This document shows, in pieces, positions 1 to 7,239 of a stretch of DNA of 25,441 nt. The stretch is from NCBI GenBank assembly GCA_900549535.1, contig UROR01000018.1, positions 1-25,441 of the forward strand, given 5' to 3'. Every line of letters begins with the position of its first letter. The stretch's first letter is position 1. The notes beneath the pieces were generated by a model. The model saw nothing but the letters and a program-made list of their open reading frames with translations. It was not told where the DNA came from and made no database searches. The translations under genes were made by a program, and so were the position numbers. The DNA comes from an uncultured Collinsella sp. (lineage in GTDB: Bacteria; Actinomycetota; Coriobacteriia; Coriobacteriales; Coriobacteriaceae).

Positions 1-402
1 GAAGAGCGCGCAGCGCAGCCCTGCGTCCTGTACGGCCTGGAGCGCGGCGTGTGCGCCCGGCATGGCGTGGGCGTTGATGAGTTCGTCGTTCTTGTACGGA
101 AGAACTTCGCGGTCGTAGTAGGTAAACGCCTCGTAGATGAGGGGGTCGGAGAGGCAGATCCCGCATCGGCGCTCGACCTCTTCTTGGTAAAACTCAAGAT
201 TGGTGCGGTTGTCCGTGCCGCTGCGGCGATTGGCGTTGAGGTCGACCAGGATGGTGCCGAGGCGTGCCATCGTGCCACCGCGGCTGCGGCGGCCGATATC
301 CGCGAGCATCGAAGAGACATCCTTAAAATAGCGAAGGATGAACGCGTTGAGGTTGATGCTGAGAAGCGTCTCGTCCATATCGAAAACGACTGCTTTGAGC
401 AC
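1..402 (-). CDS. HAD-superfamily hydrolase, N-terminal part (runs off the window)
   Basis: The reverse strand encodes 134 codons that continue past the left edge. The protein starts VLKAVVFDMDETLLS, where DMDET is the DxDx(T) nucleophile motif of haloacid-dehalogenase-type phosphatases (first Asp at residue 8, second at 10). The GTG start at 402-400 is chosen because an AGAAAGG ribosome binding site lies about 7 bases upstream and the HAD motif normally sits within the first 10-15 residues. The visible region after the motif is mostly the cap segment. The remaining HAD motifs (Thr/Ser, Lys, acidic pair) lie outside the window, so substrate cannot be predicted. The gene is divergent from rpsA. 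Membership in the HAD superfamily is quite sure; the function is unknown. Confidence 0.8.
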   Translation of the reverse strand, partial: MLKAVVFDMDETLLSINLNAFILRYFKDVSSMLADIGRRSRGGTMARLGTILVDLNANRRSGTDNRTNLEFYQEEVERRCGICLSDPLIYEAFTYYDREVLPYKNDELINAHAMPGAHAALQAVQDAGLRCALF

Positions 403-717
403 GCGGGCACCTTTCTCGTAAATTTGATCTAGAGTCGTTGGCTCCGGATACTTTACCCCAAAGCCGAATGCCTGGCTGGTTATCGTCAAGTTGTGGAGAC
501 GTGTGTTCATAAGATTACGAAAAAGTCTCCACACGAGTAAAAAATCGCAGTTCACGCTTGAAATCGAACTCATTTCCCCGTAACCTATACGAACGTGATT
601 GCATAAGCGTCACATTAGTATCTGTCGGCTCCCGAGTGTTCCTAAACGTTGTGTGCTTGTCGCACCCTTCTGTAGGTCCTAGCAATCGGGGCCCCGTAGT
701 TCGAAAGGGGTCCACCT
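403..717. promoter_or_regulatory. Divergent intergenic region with rpsA leader
   Basis: This 315-base region between the HAD gene and rpsA holds no convincing gene. It contains a 9-bp inverted repeat (TGTGGAGAC at 492-500, GTCTCCACA at 525-533, 24-base spacer) without a U-tract, so an operator or leader hairpin is likelier than a terminator. A possible rpsA promoter is TTGAAA (558-563), 17 bases, TAACCT (581-586), which is a weak match. Just before rpsA, GGGCCCC (689-695) can pair with GGGGTCC (707-713, one G-U pair), partly covering the AAAGGGG ribosome binding site. The promoter assignment is tentative. Confidence 0.35.
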
Positions 718-1884
718 TTGAGTGAGATTCAGAACTCGTCCATTTTCTCTCTTGACGATGTCAATGAGGAGGAGATGAACAACCTCATCGACGGTACGAT
801 TACCGACTTTGATGAGGGCGATCTCGTTAACGGCACTGTCGTTAAGATCGAGCATGACGAGGTGCTCGTTGACATCGGATTCAAGTCCGAGGGCGTTATC
901 CCGGTCCGCGAGCTGTCCATCCGCAAGGACGCTAACCCTGCAGACATCGTTGCACTCGGTGATCCCATCGAGGCTCTGGTTCTCCAGAAGGAGGACAAGG
1001 ACGGTCGTCTGGTCCTGTCCAAGAAGCGTGCCGAGTACGAGCGTGCTTGGAACCGCATCGAGGAGAAGTTCAACTCCGGCGAGAACGTCGAGGGCGAGGT
1101 TATCGAGGTTGTCAAGGGCGGCCTGATCCTCGACATCGGCCTGCGTGGCTTCCTGCCCGCTTCCCTCGTCGACCTCCGTCGTGTCAAGGACCTCACCTCC
1201 TACATGGGCACCCGCATCGAGGCTCGCGTCATCGAGATGGACCGCAACCGCAACAACGTCGTCCTCTCCCGTCGCGTCGTGCTCGAGGAGTCCCGTAAGG
1301 CCGAGCGCTCCGAGATCCTGTCCAAGCTCAAGTCTGGCATGCGTCTCCAGGGCACTGTTTCCTCCATCGTCGACTTCGGCGCCTTCGTCGACCTCGGCGG
1401 TATCGACGGCCTCATCCACATCTCCGAGCTCTCCTGGAACCACGTCAACCATCCTTCCGAGGTTGTCAAGGTCGGCCAGGAGGTCGAGGTCGAGGTTCTC
1501 GACGTCGATCTCAACCGCGAGCGCATCTCCCTGGGTCTCAAGCAGACCACCGAGGATCCGTGGCGCGCACTGGTCAAGAAGTACCCCGTCGGCGCTATCG
1601 TCGAGGGCACTGTGACCAAGCTTGTCCCGTTCGGCGCTTTCGTCGACCTGGGCGAGGGCATCGAGGGCCTGGTGCACATCTCCGAGATGGCCAACAAGCA
1701 CGTCGACCAGCCTTCTCAGGTCACCCACGTGGGCGACAAGGTTCAGGTCAAGGTCATGGAGATCGACCTCGACCGTCGTCGTATCTCCCTGTCCATGAAG
1801 TCCGCTGCTGAGACTCTGGGCGTCGAGATCGAGGTTACCCCGCTTCCTTCCGAGAAGAAGGACGAGGAGACCGACGCCGAGTAA
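718..1884 (+). CDS. rpsA: 30S ribosomal protein S1
   Basis: The 388-residue protein has four S1 (OB-fold) RNA-binding domains at about residues 34-103, 121-187, 208-276 and 293-362. Domains 3 and 4 carry the classic FGAFVDLG...GLVHISE signature (VDFGAFVDLGGIDGLIHISE and VPFGAFVDLGEGIEGLVHIS). Four domains are usual for Gram-positive and actinobacterial S1, against six in E. coli. S1 binds mRNA on the small ribosomal subunit and helps translation start. The TTG start at 718 follows AAAGGGG with 7-8 bases of spacing. Codon use is strongly biased to GTC/CTC/GAG/AAG, as expected for a highly expressed gene. The C-terminus is acidic (KKDEETDAE). The gene is monocistronic, closed by the terminator just downstream. 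Confidence 0.95.
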   Translation: MSEIQNSSIFSLDDVNEEEMNNLIDGTITDFDEGDLVNGTVVKIEHDEVLVDIGFKSEGVIPVRELSIRKDANPADIVALGDPIEALVLQKEDKDGRLVLSKKRAEYERAWNRIEEKFNSGENVEGEVIEVVKGGLILDIGLRGFLPASLVDLRRVKDLTSYMGTRIEARVIEMDRNRNNVVLSRRVVLEESRKAERSEILSKLKSGMRLQGTVSSIVDFGAFVDLGGIDGLIHISELSWNHVNHPSEVVKVGQEVEVEVLDVDLNRERISLGLKQTTEDPWRALVKKYPVGAIVEGTVTKLVPFGAFVDLGEGIEGLVHISEMANKHVDQPSQVTHVGDKVQVKVMEIDLDRRRISLSMKSAAETLGVEIEVTPLPSEKKDEETDAE

Positions 1885-1908
1885 ATCGGTTTGACGATCA
1901 CTTGTTTT

Positions 1909-1942
1909 AAGGGACCCGTCCGTAATGGACGGGTCCCTTTTT
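1909..1942 (+). terminator. Rho-independent terminator of rpsA
   Basis: A 13-bp perfect stem (AAGGGACCCGTCC at 1909-1921, GGACGGGTCCCTT at 1927-1939) with a 5-base loop is followed by a T-run to 1942. It starts 25 bases after the rpsA stop. Confidence 0.93.
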
Positions 1943-2208
1943 GCATTTGGTGCCGAGATGCACGATGCTGCCCATGCCATCCACAGGCTATTTGGTTGTC
2001 GGTGCATGAAAAAAATGCCGACATCCCGCCTCGGGGAGGAGGCGGGAGCGCACCGAGTAGACGGAGGGGTGCGGAGCGCGGTCGCGTCTCGACTGACGAC
2101 GTTGCCCATCGACGGGACTATTGTAGCGCATGGGTGGTTCTTGATTTATCGTGCGAGCGCTTGTGTTGTTCCATTGCCCGCGGCAACGGTGTGCTACACT
2201 CTTACACT
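1943..2208 (+). promoter_or_regulatory. rnpB upstream region and promoter
   Basis: No gene is seen here. The likely rnpB -10 is TACACT (2195-2200), with a possible TTGCCC -35 at 2174-2179 (15-base spacing, rather short). Two hairpins precede it. A bulged stem pairs TGTCG and GCAT with ATGC and CGACA around 1998-2023, with an A-rich loop. A 9-bp stem is formed by TCCCGCCTC (2024-2032) and GAGGCGGGA (2039-2047). Neither has a U-tract on the plus strand. On the minus strand the second is followed after 8 bases by seven Ts, so a weak reverse terminator is possible. Confidence 0.4.
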
Positions 2209-2570
2209 GCTGAGTGGGCTAGACGGTCGCGCGATGTGCTGCTTGCAGCACGCGTGAGGAAAGTCCGGGCTCCAGAGGGCGGGATGCCGGCTAACGGCCG
2301 GGCGGAGTGATCCGACGGAAAGCGCCGCAGAAAAGAAGACTCCCACCTGCGCCGCAAGGCGTAAAGGGAAAAGCTGAAACGGTGGTGTAAGAGACCACCA
2401 GCGTCGTGGCAACACGGCGGCTTGGCAAGCCCCATCCGGAGCAAGCGCGAATAGGAACGCTATGGGCCGGCCCGGTCCGCGTTCGGGTAGCGTGCGTGGA
2501 GCTGCACGGTAACGTGCAGACAAGATAAATGACCGTTCACGACAGAACCCGGCTTATAGGCCCACTCAGC
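2209..2570 (+). ncRNA. rnpB: RNase P RNA (catalytic subunit of tRNA 5' processing)
   Basis: The sequence has the universal 5' signature GAGGAAAGTCCGGGCTCC (around 2257-2274) and the universal 3' block with ACAGAACCCGGCTTATAGGC (around 2541-2560). It also has the conserved AGGGAAAAGCTGAAACGGTG-type central segment (2366-2385). The ends pair as the P1 helix: GCTGAGTGGGC (2209-2219) with GCCCACTCAGC (2560-2570). The total of about 362 nt fits a bacterial type A RNA. It cleaves 5' leaders from pre-tRNAs together with RnpA. The ends are set by P1 pairing and may be a few bases off. Confidence 0.95.
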
Positions 2571-2586
2571 ACTTTGTTGACGCTGC

Positions 2587-2685
2587 GAACCCGTCAGCGC
2601 GGCAATCTGCCTTTCAAGCCTTCGGGCATGACCATAAGGTCAATGCCCTCGTCTTTCAAGGCACCTTGCTCGCGCTGACGGGTTC
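2587..2685. repeat. Palindromic element, copy 1 (about 99 nt)
   Basis: The arms GAACCCGTCAGCGCG (2587-2601) and CGCGCTGACGGGTTC (2671-2685) pair over 15 bp. Inside, GCAA, TGCCTT and AAG of the 5' arm pair with TTGC, AAGGCA and CTT of the 3' arm. These short helices are split by unpaired TC/CC and TC/TC mismatches. The tip is a GGGCATGACC-ATAA-GGTCAATGCCC hairpin with one bulge. The same architecture recurs at 2694, 18195 and 19495. It begins 16 nt after the RNase P RNA, so it could be in its 3' trailer. Confidence 0.8.
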
Positions 2686-2693
2686 TCGCCTTC

Positions 2694-2791
2694 GACGGCG
2701 TCAGCTGGCCGATTTGGCGCTCATTCGTCGGTCGCCGCCATAAGGCGTGCTCCCTCCTCTTTCGGGCCAAATCGACTCAGCTGACGCCGTC
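2694..2791. repeat. Palindromic element, copy 2 (about 98 nt)
   Basis: The outer arms GACGGCGTCAGCT (2694-2706) and AGCTGACGCCGTC (2779-2791) are perfect over 13 bp. The inner arms are CGATTTGGC (2710-2718) and GCCAAATCG (2766-2774). The centre has a CCATAAGG-type tip like copy 1 and a CTCCTCTTTCGGG segment shared with the copy at 19495. The T-run GTTTTTG about 6 bases later could let it serve as a late terminator for rnpB. Confidence 0.8.
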
Positions 2792-2836
2792 TCGCTGTTT
2801 TTGCCTGGTCATCGGCAGCCTCATTTCTGTTGCAAT

Positions 2837-2878
2837 CTCGTCTTTCAAGGTACCTTGCTCGCGCTGACGGGTTCTCGC
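2837..2878 (+). repeat. Solitary 3' half of the palindromic element
   Basis: These 42 bases match 2648-2689 (the 3' half of copy 1) with a single C/T difference at the centre of AAGGTACCTT. The matching 5' half is absent, so this looks like a truncated or collapsed copy. It precedes the YigZ-family gene by about 110 bases. Confidence 0.8.
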
Positions 2879-2989
2879 TGTTGGTGACGGCATCATTGGC
2901 GTTTCCGCTCTTGTTGGCGAGGGCAACGGTGCTGTCTTTGCCGTATTATTGAGGCTGTTTATTGCTTTGCTTGTGTTTGAGGGGCTTTG

Positions 2990-3625
2990 TTGGACAGCTA
3001 TTTTACTCTGCAATCGAATATTGAGGCTTCGGGCGAGTTTGTGGACCGCAAGAGCCGGTTTATTGCCCAGCTGGTCCATATTGAGTCCGAGGATGAGGCG
3101 AATGCCTTTATCGAGATGGTTCGCAAGCGTCATTACGACGCTCGACACAATGTTCCCGCGTGGATTTTGGTAGATGGACGCGAGCGCCAGAGCGATGATG
3201 GTGAGCCGAGCCGTACGAGTGGTATGCCGACGCTCGAGGTGCTGCGCGGTGCGGGGCTCAAAAATGTTTGCTGCGTGGTGACGCGCTATTTCGGCGGTAC
3301 GCTGTTGGGTCCTGGTGGCTTGGTGCGCGCCTATACCGCGGCGACGCAGGCGGCGGTGGCCTCGGCTCTGGAGGCCGGGCAGATTGTCGAGATGACGAGT
3401 GTCGTGCCTGTTGACGTGCATGTGGCCTATCCGCAGTATGAGCAGGTGCTTCGTTTGGCGCAGGATTCGGGTGCCAAGGTTTCGGATACCGATTACGCGG
3501 ATGCCGTGACACTTCACCTGGTATTCAAAGCGGGGGAGCAGGAGCAATTTTGCGCCAAGATGCGCGAGCTTATGGCGGGGCGCGAAGAGATCGAGGTCGG
3601 CGCTCCCAAATTTGCCGAGTTCTAA
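2990..3625 (+). CDS. YigZ/IMPACT family protein
   Basis: The 211-residue protein matches the YigZ (UPF0029/IMPACT) family in length and layout. The N-terminal IMPACT domain contains KSRFIAQLVHIESEDEANAF, RHYDARHNVPAW and SDDGEPSRTSGMP, and the signature TRYFGGTLLGPGGLVRAYT. A C-terminal DUF1949-like ferredoxin-fold segment follows. The family is linked to nucleic acid or ribosome binding, but the bacterial role is unclear. The TTG at 2990 is preferred over the adjacent TTG at 2987 because GAGGGG (2979-2984) then has 5 bases of spacing. It is convergent with the next gene and shares the hairpin between them. Confidence 0.88.
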   Translation: MDSYFTLQSNIEASGEFVDRKSRFIAQLVHIESEDEANAFIEMVRKRHYDARHNVPAWILVDGRERQSDDGEPSRTSGMPTLEVLRGAGLKNVCCVVTRYFGGTLLGPGGLVRAYTAATQAAVASALEAGQIVEMTSVVPVDVHVAYPQYEQVLRLAQDSGAKVSDTDYADAVTLHLVFKAGEQEQFCAKMRELMAGREEIEVGAPKFAEF

Positions 3626-3628
3626 CGG

Positions 3629-3679
3629 CGACGGCCGGCGTTCTTTTGGATGGATCCCAAACGCGCCGGCCGTCGTTTT
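3629..3679 (+). terminator. Terminator of the YigZ-family gene
   Basis: A 12-bp G+C-rich stem (CGACGGCCGGCG at 3629-3640, CGCCGGCCGTCG at 3664-3675) with a 23-base loop is followed by TTTT. It begins 3 bases after the stop codon. Confidence 0.85.
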
Positions 3680-3692
3680 ATGCTGCTGCCGT

Positions 3693-4139
3693 TTACTCGG
3701 CGAGCTGCTTTAGCACATCGCAGGCGATCTCGACGGCATCGTCGATGCAGCCGGGGCAGCTGCGGAGCGGACCTTTATCCGATCCGATGCCCTTGAGCGT
3801 GCCGCAGACGGTCGTCGTGTTCTTCTCGCCAAATCGCTTGGCAATCTCGCGCGACAGCTTGTAGGTCTTGCCTTTGGTCTTGGGGTTCTCCATGCCGTCG
3901 CTCATTACAAAGCCCATGATGGCAACAGCGCCCGAGATGGCGCCGCAGGTCTCGGTCATGCCACCCATGCCGGCGCCAAAGCCCTCGGTGAGGGTAAAGG
4001 CGGTCTGGGGGTCGAGCCCGACGGCAGGTGCGAGCGTGCAGGCAACGGCCTGTGCGCAGTTAAAGCCGCGGGCGTGGTATTCGGCAGCCTGAGCCTGGCA
4101 GGCGGCGGTGTCGAGCTGGGTGGTATCGATCTGCTTCAT
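3693..4139 (-). CDS. C_GCAxxG_C_C family protein (putative redox protein)
   Basis: This 148-residue protein is cysteine-rich. It has FNCAQAV at residues 26-32, GFGAGMGG at 53-60, TCGAISGAV at 64-72 and, near the C-terminus, VCGTLKG and SCPGC. This spacing is the hallmark of the C_GCAxxG_C_C family, thought to be redox-active or metal-binding and common in anaerobes; no reaction is established. The start at 4139 (MKQIDTTQ) is chosen because AAGGAGA sits 5-6 bases upstream. A longer upstream reading frame has no ribosome site and crosses a palindrome. No signal peptide or membrane segment is seen. The gene is divergent from metY. Confidence 0.85.
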   Translation of the reverse strand: MKQIDTTQLDTAACQAQAAEYHARGFNCAQAVACTLAPAVGLDPQTAFTLTEGFGAGMGGMTETCGAISGAVAIMGFVMSDGMENPKTKGKTYKLSREIAKRFGEKNTTTVCGTLKGIGSDKGPLRSCPGCIDDAVEIACDVLKQLAE

Positions 4140-4152
4140 CGTTGTCTCCTTG

Positions 4153-4184
4153 GTCACGGTGTACCCGCCTATGGTACCCGTGAC
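4153..4184 (-). promoter_or_regulatory. Inverted repeat upstream of the C_GCAxxG gene
   Basis: GTCACGG (4153-4159) and CCGTGAC (4178-4184) plus inner GTACC/GGTAC form a 12-bp inverted repeat with a single bulged T and a 7-base centre. It lies 14 bases upstream of the start codon on the minus strand, adjoining the ribosome binding site. An operator or a 5'-UTR hairpin is possible. Confidence 0.55.
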
Positions 4185-4278
4185 GGGGCATGTAATCATC
4201 GAGAGCTTCATGTATGCCTCGTTTTTATCTATCGAGCAAATGCCCAAGGCTTGAGATAAACACCCTTGATTCATTTGT

Positions 4279-4309
4279 CTCTCAACCCACCTTGGTGATG
4301 GGTTGAGAG
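4279..4309 (+). promoter_or_regulatory. Hairpin/palindrome in the metY leader
   Basis: CTCTCAACCCA (4279-4289) and TGGGTTGAGAG (4299-4309) form a perfect 11-bp stem with a 9-base loop, 60 bases upstream of metY. There is no U-tract, so it is more likely an operator or leader structure than a terminator. No known S-adenosylmethionine riboswitch pattern was recognised around it. Confidence 0.5.
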
Positions 4310-4369
4310 GGGTGTGCGGTAGCGGTATCGTGAACCGAATAAAACAAAACCCAAGTAAGGGAGTTGGAT

Positions 4370-5633
4370 ATGAGCGAGCAGACCATCGGTACTACATGTG
4401 TTCAGGGCGGCTATCACCCGGGAGATGCGGAGCCGCGCCAGGTGCCCATCTACCAGTCCACCACGTGGAAGTACGACACGTCGGAGCACATGGGCAAGCT
4501 GTTTGACCTGGAGGAGTCTGGCTACTTCTACAGCCGTCTGCAGAACCCCACGTGCGATTTGGTTGCCGCCAAGATCTGCGAGATGGAGGGCGGCACCGCA
4601 GCGATGCTCACGAGTTCGGGCATGGCTGCGAACTTCCTCGCGATCTTTAACGTTGCCGGTGCCGGCGATCACGTGGTCGCGAGCTCTGCCATTTACGGCG
4701 GTACGTATAACCTGCTCGCCCACACCATGGGCCGCATGGGCGTGACCTGCACGTTCGTCGCCCCCGACTGCACCGATGAGGAGCTGGAGGCAGCCTTTGA
4801 GCCCAACACCAAGCTCGTCTTTGGCGAGACGATCGCAAACCCCGCCCTTGCCGTGCTCGATATTGAGCGCTTTGCCAAGGCCGCACATGACCACGGCGTG
4901 CCGCTGATGGTCGACAACACCTTCCCGACGCCCGTGATGTGCCGTCCCTTTGAGTGGGGCGCCGACATCGTTACGCACTCCACCACCAAGTACATGGATG
5001 GACATGCTGCCTACCTGGGCGGCGTGATCGTCGACCACGGCCAGTTTGACTGGATGGCCCATGCGGACAAGTTCCCGGGTCTCACCACGCGTGACCTATG
5101 CCGAGAAGTTCGGTCGTGAGGGTGCCTTCATTACCAAGGCCACCGCGCAGCTCATGCGCGATCTTGGCCCCATGCAGAACCCGCAGGCGGCGTTTTTCTT
5201 GAACAGCTCGCTCGAGAGCCTGCATGTGCGCATGCCGCGTCATTGCGAGAACGGCCTGGCCGTTGCCAAGTTCCTGCAGAGCCACCCCAAGGTGCGCTTC
5301 GTGAGCTATCCGGGCCTGGAGGGCGATAAGTACTATGACCTCGCTCAGAAGTACATGCCCAACGGTACCTGCGGCGTTGTGAGCTTTGGCTTTAACGGTG
5401 GTCGCGCGGCGGCCGAGACCTTTATGAAGAGCCTCAAGCTCGCCCAGATCGCCACGCACGTGGCCGACGCCCGCACTTGCTGCCTGCATCCCGCTAATGC
5501 CACGCATCGCCAGATGAACGATGAGGAGCTCATCGCCTGTGGCATCTCCGCCGACATGGTGCGCCTGTCGTGCGGCCTCGAGGACACGGCCGACCTGATT
5601 GCCGACCTTGAGCAGGCACTCGAGCAGTGCTAG
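4370..5633 (+). pseudogene. metY: O-acetylhomoserine sulfhydrylase (frameshifted)
   Basis: The frame from ATG 4370 (AAGGGAG site 6 bases upstream) encodes a MetY-type PLP enzyme of the Cys/Met family. It starts MSEQTIGTTCVQGGY and includes YFYSRLQNPT and the PLP-lysine segment THSTTKYMDGH. It breaks after KFPGLTT at about 5090 and stops at 5119. The homologous remainder (VTYAEKFGREGAF...) continues one frame over, 5089-5633. Intact relatives read FPGLTTPDESYHG(V)TY there; the data fit loss of 20 bases encoding roughly PDESYHG. With those bases restored the protein would be about 427 residues, normal for MetY, which makes homocysteine from O-acetylhomoserine and sulfide. Either a real recent mutation or a sequencing/assembly error. 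The second half has no start signal of its own. Confidence 0.85.
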
Positions 5634-5703
5634 GCTAGCGTGCGTGCGAGGCGTGGGACGGCTTTTCGGCTGACGACGTCCTCATAGTTCCGATTCCGTA
5701 GGC

Positions 5704-5751
5704 GGGACCCCAATTGCGGCTGTTTGCATGCGATTGGGGCCCCGTTTTTTT
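5704..5751 (+). terminator. Terminator after metY
   Basis: The stem GGG-A-CCCCAATTGC (5704-5717) pairs with GCGATTGGGG-C-CCC (from 5730), with one mismatch and one T-G pair. It is followed by a run of seven Ts (5745-5751). Confidence 0.9.
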
Positions 5752-5777
5752 GCGTTGGGCCACTCGAAAGGATGGAT

Positions 5778-7082
5778 ATGGAGAAAACTGCAGAGCAGCT
5801 GCGCCGCGAGCACATTGCCCTAGAGGGCGACACCCATGGCAAGAACAAGTGGGCGATTCTGTTTACCGTGCTCATCATGACGTTTATGGTGTGTCTGGAT
5901 TCGACCGTCGTGACCGTGGCGCTGCCCGTGATGCAAAAGGAGCTGGGCGTGGGCCTCGATCGCATTCAGCTGGTAAGCTCGGTGTATCTGCTTGCGACAT
6001 GCGTGGCTATGTTGCCGTTTGGCCGTCTGGGCGACGTGCGCGGCAAGGTGAATGTGTTCCAGCTGGGCGTCATCGTCTTTTCGGTCGGTTCGCTGCTGTG
6101 CGGCCTTTCGTCCTCGCTCGAGGTTCTTATCCTGGCACGCATCGTTCAGGGCGTCGGTTGCGCGGCGGCCATGGCCAACAACATGGGTATCATCACCGAG
6201 TCGTTTCCGGCGCGCGAACGAGGCCGTGCCATGGGTATTCTTGCGACCTTTGTGGCCCTCGGCATGATGTGTGGCCCCGTGCTCGGCGGCATGCTGGTGG
6301 CAAGCTTTCCTTGGGAGAGCATCTTCCTCATCAACCTGCCCATTGGCGTCATCTCGTTTATCGTGGGGCTCTACACGCTGCCGCATGTTAAGCCGGAGGC
6401 CGGCGAGCGCCCCATGTCCCTGATCGAGGCCGCTCGTCGCTGCTTTGCAAATTCGGCCTTCACCATCAACCTTGCCTGCATGCTCATCGTGTTCGTTGGT
6501 ATTGGCGCATCTGAGTTTATCCTGCCGTTCTATTTTCAGGACGCCCATGGCTTTGGTTCCGACATTTCCGGATTGCTCTTTTTGGCGCTGCCGATGGTGA
6601 ATGCCTTTATCGGACCGCTTTCGGGTACGGTTTCGGACCGTGTTGGCTGCGAGGGCCCCACGGCGGTCGGCCTGGGCGTGTACGTGTGCGGTCTCTTTGC
6701 GGTAAGCACGCTTGACGAGCACTCTTCTATCCCTGTGATCGTGTGCTGCGTTGCGTTTATGTCGTGTGGCACGTCGATTTTCCAGAGTCCCAACAACTCG
6801 CTGTATATGGGCTCAGCTCCGCGCGAAGCGCTCGGCTTTGCGGGCAGCCTGGGCAGCCTGGCGCGCTACGCCGGCATGGCACTCGGCATTACGGCGGCGT
6901 CGCATATCCTGTATGGGCAGATGAGCGTGGCGATGGGCGAGGCCGTGACCAGTTTTGTTGCAGGCCGTCCGGATGTATTCCTATTCGGCTTTCGCTCGGT
7001 GTTCTACGTACTCATGGCTGTGGCCGCTGTGGGCTTTGCGCTTGCCATGGTGCGTTTGGTGAAGATGCGCGCCCGCCATTAG
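5778..7082 (+). CDS. MFS drug-efflux-type transporter (DHA2-like)
   Basis: This 434-residue protein is very hydrophobic, with about 12 predicted membrane helices. It carries MFS motif A (GRLGDVRGK), motif B-like ARIVQGVG, and motif C (GPVLGG) in helix 5. The opening VLIMTFMVCLDSTVVTVALPVM and WESIFLINLPIG are typical of the EmrB/QacA (DHA2) group of proton-driven efflux pumps, although 434 residues is short for a 14-helix member. The substrate cannot be told. ATG 5778 is chosen because GAAAGGA ends 5 bases upstream; ATG 5772 would overlap that site. It stands alone after a terminator. Confidence 0.87.
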   Translation: MEKTAEQLRREHIALEGDTHGKNKWAILFTVLIMTFMVCLDSTVVTVALPVMQKELGVGLDRIQLVSSVYLLATCVAMLPFGRLGDVRGKVNVFQLGVIVFSVGSLLCGLSSSLEVLILARIVQGVGCAAAMANNMGIITESFPARERGRAMGILATFVALGMMCGPVLGGMLVASFPWESIFLINLPIGVISFIVGLYTLPHVKPEAGERPMSLIEAARRCFANSAFTINLACMLIVFVGIGASEFILPFYFQDAHGFGSDISGLLFLALPMVNAFIGPLSGTVSDRVGCEGPTAVGLGVYVCGLFAVSTLDEHSSIPVIVCCVAFMSCGTSIFQSPNNSLYMGSAPREALGFAGSLGSLARYAGMALGITAASHILYGQMSVAMGEAVTSFVAGRPDVFLFGFRSVFYVLMAVAAVGFALAMVRLVKMRARH

Positions 7083-7239
7083 CGTGTTGGGAGGCTGTCT
7101 GCCACGATTCGCGCCGTCCCAAAAAGACTGGTTTGTGGTGCGATGCGGCTTGTGGGGCGGGCGGGGGTCGGTCCGTGGTAGACTATCGAACAACGTTTAT
7201 TAATCGCGCGGTATCGTTGCCGCGAGAAGGGGTTGCGCC

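Noticed and set aside
679..2109. 476-codon antisense ORF over rpsA
   Set aside because: It is a mirror of the biased codon use of rpsA, low in complexity (Asp/Leu/Val), and runs through the rpsA leader and terminator.
2587..2878. CRISPR array
   Set aside because: The repeats are long, palindromic and irregularly spaced, with no uniform spacers and no cas genes.
2777..3547. 256-codon antisense ORF over the YigZ-family gene
   Set aside because: The plus-strand frame has clear YigZ motifs; this one starts within the repeat region and has none.
5046..5633. Independent gene for the second half of metY
   Set aside because: It lacks a start signal and holds only the C-terminal part of the enzyme; best explained by a frameshift.
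5820..6722. 300-codon antisense ORF over the MFS gene
   Set aside because: His/Arg/Gln-rich composition typical of antisense frames; no ribosome site or motif.
7083..7239. Purine riboswitch before xpt
   Set aside because: The conserved purine-aptamer junction and loop sequences were not found in this short gap.
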